A stretch of 64,000 nucleotides of DNA from CAWIMX01 sp963837345. Lineage in GTDB: Bacteria > Acidobacteriota > Vicinamibacteria > Vicinamibacterales > CAVVIG01. Below, piece by piece: positions 62,658 through 64,000 of this stretch (position 1 is its first letter; each line of letters opens with the position of its first letter). The stretch is from contig CAWIMX010000002.1 in the NCBI GenBank assembly GCA_963837345.1, positions 558,001 through 622,000 on the forward strand, read 5' to 3'. Made by a program: the position numbers and the translations under genes. The notes under the pieces are model-generated. The model ran no database searches. It was not told the origin of the DNA and saw nothing but the letters and a program-made list of their open reading frames with translations.

Positions 62658-63479
62658 CTACTCGTTCGGCACGCTGATCGTGACGGGATTGGTCAGCGCC
62701 GCCGTGAACTCGGCGCCCGGGGCCAGATGCACTTCGTCGCCCGACGTCGTGAGGACCATTGCCGTGCCGGCGCCGCCCCCCACGGCCGCGCCGATCGCCG
62801 CCCCCTTCTTGCCGCCCGCGATCGCGCCGACGACGCTGCCGATAGCCGCGCCGCCGCCAATCTTCGTAGCGTCTTGCTTCTTGGTGGCCTGCGCCTGGTA
62901 CGAGACCGCGTCGGTCGAAATCTTGTAGTTGGTGTGATCGATCGAAAGCTCGTCGAACCGGAACGCCAGCTGTGCGCGGCCCTTGACGTTGCCGGCAGGC
63001 ATCGCCCGCGTCACCGTTCCCCTGAGCGTGCTGCCTTGGGGAATGACGGTAGCGCCGTCCACGACCACCGGCGACCGGACCGTGGCGCTCACCGGATCTT
63101 CGGGATGATTGCTTTCGGAGCCGAGCGCAATGTCCAGCGTGAGCGGCACGCTCGTACCCGCGGCGACCGTCACGTCGTGGCTCTTCGGCTCTGGTTTCAC
63201 GATCTCGGCGAGCGGCGAGGCCGCCGGCTCTTCGACCCGGGCGATCTCGGCGCGCTCGATGGTGTCGCGCCGTCCGGTCGCCTTCTGTTCCACGACGACC
63301 GCCGACGCGGTGCGGTCGACCAGCTTCCCGTGCACGGTCGATCCGTCCGCGGTCGTCACCGCGACGTCGGACCCGATCTTCACATCGTCGACGTCCGCCG
63401 GGTGACTGCACGCCGGCACGACCAGCGCTGTGGCAAAAGTGAGCACGGCCAGTGCCCATCGGGTGCGCACGGTATCCAT
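62658..63479 (-). CDS. Lipoprotein with glycine-zipper, relative of the protein at 28531
   Basis: 273 residues, lipobox (ALVVPACS). A short SH3-like strand region (VKIGSDVAVTTADGSTVHGKLVD) is followed by the beta-type domain shared with the protein at 28531 and by a glycine-zipper (IGGGAAIGSVVGAIAGGKKGAAIGAAVGG) that could insert in or stiffen a membrane. The C-terminus (GDEVHLAPGAEFTAALTNPVTI) closes as a strand. TTGGAGG precedes the ATG. It converges on the AsmA gene, 3 nt apart. Family unnamed to me. Confidence 0.8.
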   Translation of the reverse strand: MDTVRTRWALAVLTFATALVVPACSHPADVDDVKIGSDVAVTTADGSTVHGKLVDRTASAVVVEQKATGRRDTIERAEIARVEEPAASPLAEIVKPEPKSHDVTVAAGTSVPLTLDIALGSESNHPEDPVSATVRSPVVVDGATVIPQGSTLRGTVTRAMPAGNVKGRAQLAFRFDELSIDHTNYKISTDAVSYQAQATKKQDATKIGGGAAIGSVVGAIAGGKKGAAIGAAVGGGAGTAMVLTTSGDEVHLAPGAEFTAALTNPVTISVPNE

Positions 63480-63573
63480 AGGCGAAGACCTCCAAGGATG
63501 AGCGAAGCAAACGTCGTGCCCCGGCTCGATTCAGCCGGGGCGGGCGCACGGGCGCCTGAATTGACGGGATCGC

Positions 63574-63606
63574 TATAATTGACCGACCTCGGCGGGAAAG
63601 GAGTGC
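63574..63606 (+). promoter_or_regulatory. -10 element and ribosome-binding site of the cupin gene
   Basis: TATAAT (63574-63579) and AAAGGAG (63598-63604) before the ATG at 63610. Here the leader is conventional, in contrast with the leaderless starts. Confidence 0.6.
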
Positions 63607-63609
63607 GCG

Positions 63610-64000
63610 ATGCGCTGGCTGCTGACAGCAGCTCTGGTGTTCCTGCAGACGAATTCGTATCCTCCTGCCTACCCGCGGGTCGGCGCCACGAAGCTGCTCG
63701 AGAACGATCGGGTCGTGGTCTGGGACATTACCTGGCTGAAGCAGGCGTACCCCGTGCATCGGCACCGCTATGCGCTCGCCGGGGTGTACTACACGCGCGG
63801 CGATCGGCTCATCATTTCGCTCGACGGGACGCGGCGGCCGGTGTCCACGGAAGCCGGCGACACGGCCTATCAGGCCGCCGGCGTCACTCATATCGAGGAG
63901 GGCACGAGCGATTCGCCCCTGCGGGCGGTTTTCTTCGAGATGAAGGACGCCGAGGCGTCGGGCCTCGTCGACACGAAGACGTCGCCGACGGCGTTTCCCG
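63610..64000 (+). CDS. Exported cupin-like protein, 3' end outside window
   Basis: 130 codons are visible. The N-terminus (WLLTAALVFLQTNSYPPAY) is hydrophobic and probably a signal or anchor. The body has RVVVWDITWLKQAYPVHRHRYALAG, with the HRHR pair as probable metal ligands, and AAGVTHIEEG as the second cupin motif. The gene runs off the window end, so length and full domain set cannot be given. Confidence 0.75.
   Translation, partial: MRWLLTAALVFLQTNSYPPAYPRVGATKLLENDRVVVWDITWLKQAYPVHRHRYALAGVYYTRGDRLIISLDGTRRPVSTEAGDTAYQAAGVTHIEEGTSDSPLRAVFFEMKDAEASGLVDTKTSPTAFP

Overview
The window is GC-rich, densely coded DNA that reads like a chromosomal segment of an Acidobacteriota, most probably class Vicinamibacteria. 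I infer this from gene content, not from a marker gene. The signs are Oar-type TonB-dependent receptors with an N-terminal carboxypeptidase-regulatory domain, three DUF5916/CBM9-like outer-membrane proteins, several secreted beta-propellers, multihaem cytochromes, PQQ-type quinoprotein and many small secreted cupins. No rRNA, tRNA, phage, insertion sequence or CRISPR array was seen.

Layout. 1-5.6 kb: the end of a di-haem cytochrome b, a DUF4159 protein and an E2-E1 pair of a 2-oxoacid dehydrogenase, divergent from an Lrp/AsnC regulator. 6-10.5 kb: a PAL-like NHL propeller, a secreted protein and the first DUF5916 protein. 10.6-19.5 kb: an extracytoplasmic redox block with a quinoprotein, a lectin-like protein, an exported methyltransferase-like protein, a cytochrome c fused to a PHM-like copper monooxygenase module, and an octahaem cytochrome. 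20-26.5 kb: two nearly identical 985-residue TonB receptors in tandem. 26.6-28.5 kb: a second cytochrome c-PHM-like protein, once fused to TPRs and now split by one base. 29-39.8 kb: two more DUF5916 proteins, an 81/82-bp tandem-repeat array, a cupin, a GT87 transferase and two more PAL-like propellers. 40-49.8 kb: an alpha/beta hydrolase, a split NosR-like FMN/4Fe-4S pair, mreB overlapping a GGDEF protein, a VOC protein, ApbE and an M28 peptidase. 49.8-64 kb: MBL hydrolase, methyltransferase, thiamine-diphosphate decarboxylase, DUF4010 protein, ammonium transporter, GCPII-like peptidase, CPXCG protein, AsmA-like protein and the start of a cupin.

How the genes may work together. Much of the window serves chemistry outside the cytoplasm: uptake through TonB barrels, oxidation by haem, copper and PQQ enzymes, and peptide cleavage. 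The most interesting possibility is that the haem-fused PHM-like monooxygenases and the PAL-like propellers do the two half-reactions that eukaryotic PAM does in one protein. The ligand set His-His / His / His-x-His / Met is visible in both monooxygenases. ApbE could flavinylate the FMN-binding protein about 5.5 kb away.

Two window-wide signals stand out. Ten genes have a -10-like hexamer exactly 6-7 nt before the start codon, as expected of leaderless mRNAs. Five genes are broken by six single-base gains, each explicable by one extra G or C at a GG/CC doublet, which looks more like consensus error than decay.
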